The position numbers and the translations under genes were made by a program. From the NCBI GenBank assembly GCA_029939615.1, contig JAOZSP010000017.1:1-7262 (forward strand): DNA of 7,262 nucleotides, read 5' to 3'. The notes under the pieces are model-generated. The model searched no databases and was not told the origin of the DNA. It saw only the letters and a list, made by a program, of their open reading frames with translations. Source of the DNA: Candidatus Izemoplasma sp. GTDB taxonomy: Bacteria; Bacillota_I; Bacilli_A; Izemoplasmatales; Izemoplasmataceae. Shown here piece after piece: positions 6,282-7,262 of the stretch. Each line of letters starts with the position of its first letter. Within the stretch, counting starts at the first letter, position 1.

Positions 6282-6324
6282 ATTACTCTATCACACATAA
6301 TAATTTATCAAACATTACTCTATC
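6282..6324. repeat. Two identical 11-bp direct repeats around the operon promoter, possible operator
   Basis: ATTACTCTATC occurs at 6282-6292 and again at 6314-6324, exactly 32 bp apart (about three DNA turns). The first-listed copy lies just downstream of the expected transcription start. The other directly abuts the -35 box and fills most of the spacer. This placement would suit a repressor that occupies both sites on one face of the helix. The regulator is not known and no such gene is in the window. Confidence 0.6.
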
Positions 6325-6330
6325 TGTCAA
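6302..6330 (-). promoter_or_regulatory. Strong sigma-A-type promoter of the hemolysin III-DegV-DegV operon
   Basis: On the minus strand a consensus -35 TTGACA (6330-6325) is followed by a 17-nt spacer and the -10 TAAATT (6307-6302), which also has the extended TG (TGATAAATT). Transcription would begin near 6295, giving a leader of about 34 nt to ATG 6261. It is the best -35 in the window and is overlapped by an 11-bp direct repeat. Confidence 0.8.
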
Positions 6331-6342
6331 GGTAATTTAAAG

Positions 6343-6372
6343 AAAAAAATAACTTGCACATGGCAAGTTATT
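6343..6372 (-). terminator. Rho-independent terminator of the GT8 gene
   Basis: A perfect 10-bp stem, 6348-6357 with 6363-6372 (GCAAGTTATT on the plus-strand right arm), has a 5-nt loop. On the minus strand it is followed by five more T residues (6347-6343). The hairpin begins immediately after the TAG stop (6375-6373) of the glycosyltransferase and separates it from the hemolysin III operon promoter. Confidence 0.85.
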
Positions 6373-7262
6373 CTATTTGAAAAAATGTGATAGACTTTTT
6401 AGATGTTTCTTCTTAAACTTATATTTATCATCTTTTAACATATTTGTTACATACTCATTAATTTTTCTTAGTTTACTACTCTCAGATAATTGTGGATAAT
6501 CCTTAATCATCTCAACATATGTTAAATACCAAAGCTGATAATCTTCAAATTTACCAAATGATTTAATTGATTTGTTTTTTATACTCCATGGCTTTAATCC
6601 AGCAAAATGAATTCCATATAAAACATCAATTTTTGGATAACCATTAAAAGATGAATATCTTAAATCTATATTTGTCCATTCACCACTTAGTTTATTTGTT
6701 ATGTATTGCATTTCTGGCCAGTTATATGATGAGATTTCCTCTTGTATTTCAGAAACAAGTAAATCATCCATTATAGAATTGTATAAATCAATAGACGGTT
6801 TAAATAGGTAAAGAGAGGCATTAACACCCATATTATTTTTGTCATTTTTTATTCTATCCGTAATTTCTTTTGGAATCAATGTTCCATGTGGAACATTATA
6901 ATAAATCTTATGCCAGTTCCAGGTTCCATCAATATCTACACTATCAGGAATAATATATTTACCTTTTTCATACTCCATACAATACTCTTTTTTCTCATTA
7001 ATGATTCCTGCTGGAGCGTTTAATTCGAATAAGGAATCATAACATCTTAAAGGTAACAAATCGCAGTCTGCGATAATTATTTTATCATATGATTTATTTA
7101 AATCTCCATCTCTACCAAGTCTAAAAGCGTTAAATCTTGAAAATAGAAATGGTCTATCTTGTCTTTCGTGTCTCCTATCATGTGGAACAAATACTTCATC
7201 AATAACAAGCACATCATCATAAAACACCTTAAGCGCCTCAATAGCTTGAGGTGAAATATTAT
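6373..7262 (-). CDS. Glycogenin-like GT8 family glycosyltransferase, 5' end off the window
   Basis: The frame is open to the window edge, so the GTG at 7227 is internal, not the start. Eleven further residues (NISPQAIEALK) are read before it and match the family. The visible part is 295 residues; perhaps about 40 N-terminal residues with the first nucleotide-binding strand are missing. GT8 features, numbered in this fragment, are: RPFLFSRFNAFRL (36-48); the DxD metal/nucleotide-sugar motif DCD (65-67) followed by a PLRCYDSLFE stretch as in glycogenin; NMGVNASLYLFKPS (143-156); and HFAGLKPW (218-225), the histidine and KPW of glycogenin-type enzymes. A lysine-rich tail (from about 276) could touch membrane or nucleic acid. 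It probably transfers a hexose from a nucleotide sugar; the acceptor is unknown. It ends in TAG directly at a terminator, so it is the last gene of a unit that starts to the right of the window. Confidence 0.8.
   Translation of the reverse strand, partial: NISPQAIEALKVFYDDVLVIDEVFVPHDRRHERQDRPFLFSRFNAFRLGRDGDLNKSYDKIIIADCDLLPLRCYDSLFELNAPAGIINEKKEYCMEYEKGKYIIPDSVDIDGTWNWHKIYYNVPHGTLIPKEITDRIKNDKNNMGVNASLYLFKPSIDLYNSIMDDLLVSEIQEEISSYNWPEMQYITNKLSGEWTNIDLRYSSFNGYPKIDVLYGIHFAGLKPWSIKNKSIKSFGKFEDYQLWYLTYVEMIKDYPQLSESSKLRKINEYVTNMLKDDKYKFKKKHLKSLSHFFK

Noticed and set aside
6300..6316. A FabT-like fatty-acid regulator site (TTTGAT followed by AT-rich sequence) in the hemolysin III promoter
   Set aside because: Only one half of the known palindrome is present and it overlaps the extended -10 box, so the promoter itself explains the match.
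7225..7227. GTG 7227 as the start of the GT8 gene
   Set aside because: The frame stays open to the window edge, the preceding residues (NISPQAIEALK) fit the GT8 family, and there is no SD before this codon.

Overview
The window is AT-rich and gene-dense. Genes are separated by only 12-19 nt inside operons, Shine-Dalgarno (SD) sites are strong (GAGGTGA, AGGTGA, AGGAGAG), and promoters are sigma-A-like with extended -10 boxes. Tryptophan is read from TGG and no long gene is broken by an in-frame TGA, so the UGA-Trp code of Mycoplasma/Spiroplasma is excluded. This suggests a low-GC Bacillota or a standard-code relative of the mollicutes (Acholeplasma/Izemoplasma/Haloplasma type). That placement is inference; no rRNA or marker gene is present.

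Layout. (1) Positions 1-2631, leftward operon: a TMEM164/YwaF-like membrane protein (1918-2631), a GT4 glycosyltransferase of the diacylglycerol glucosyltransferase type (758-1903), then a second YwaF-family membrane protein (745 to beyond base 1). The second YwaF gene starts at a non-ATG codon and lies over a GC-rich hairpin at the window edge. (2) Positions 2632-2729: a divergent promoter region with two mirror-image extended -10 boxes. (3) Positions 2730-3875, rightward: a single DUF362 protein with two C-terminal [4Fe-4S] ferredoxin motifs. (4) Positions 3875-3905: a bidirectional terminator between convergent units. (5) Positions 3912-6261, leftward operon: hemolysin III/PAQR membrane protein (5641-6261), DegV-like protein 2 (4780-5625) and DegV-like protein 1 (3912-4760), from a promoter at 6302-6330 flanked by two identical 11-bp direct repeats. 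(6) Positions 6343-6372: a terminator. (7) Positions 6373-7262, leftward: a glycogenin-like GT8 glycosyltransferase, cut at its 5' end by the window.

The common theme is membrane lipid. The GT4 enzyme probably makes glucosyl-diacylglycerol. The YwaF/TMEM164 fold is related to a mammalian lipid acyltransferase. DegV proteins bind fatty acids (FakB role). Hemolysin III belongs to the PAQR/CREST group of membrane proteins that includes metal-dependent lipid hydrolases. A plausible but unproven picture is one operon that makes and remodels glycolipid and another that releases and captures fatty acids. The roles of the DUF362 iron-sulfur protein and the GT8 enzyme in this picture are unknown. Nothing in the window shows a phage, transposon, CRISPR array, tRNA or rRNA.
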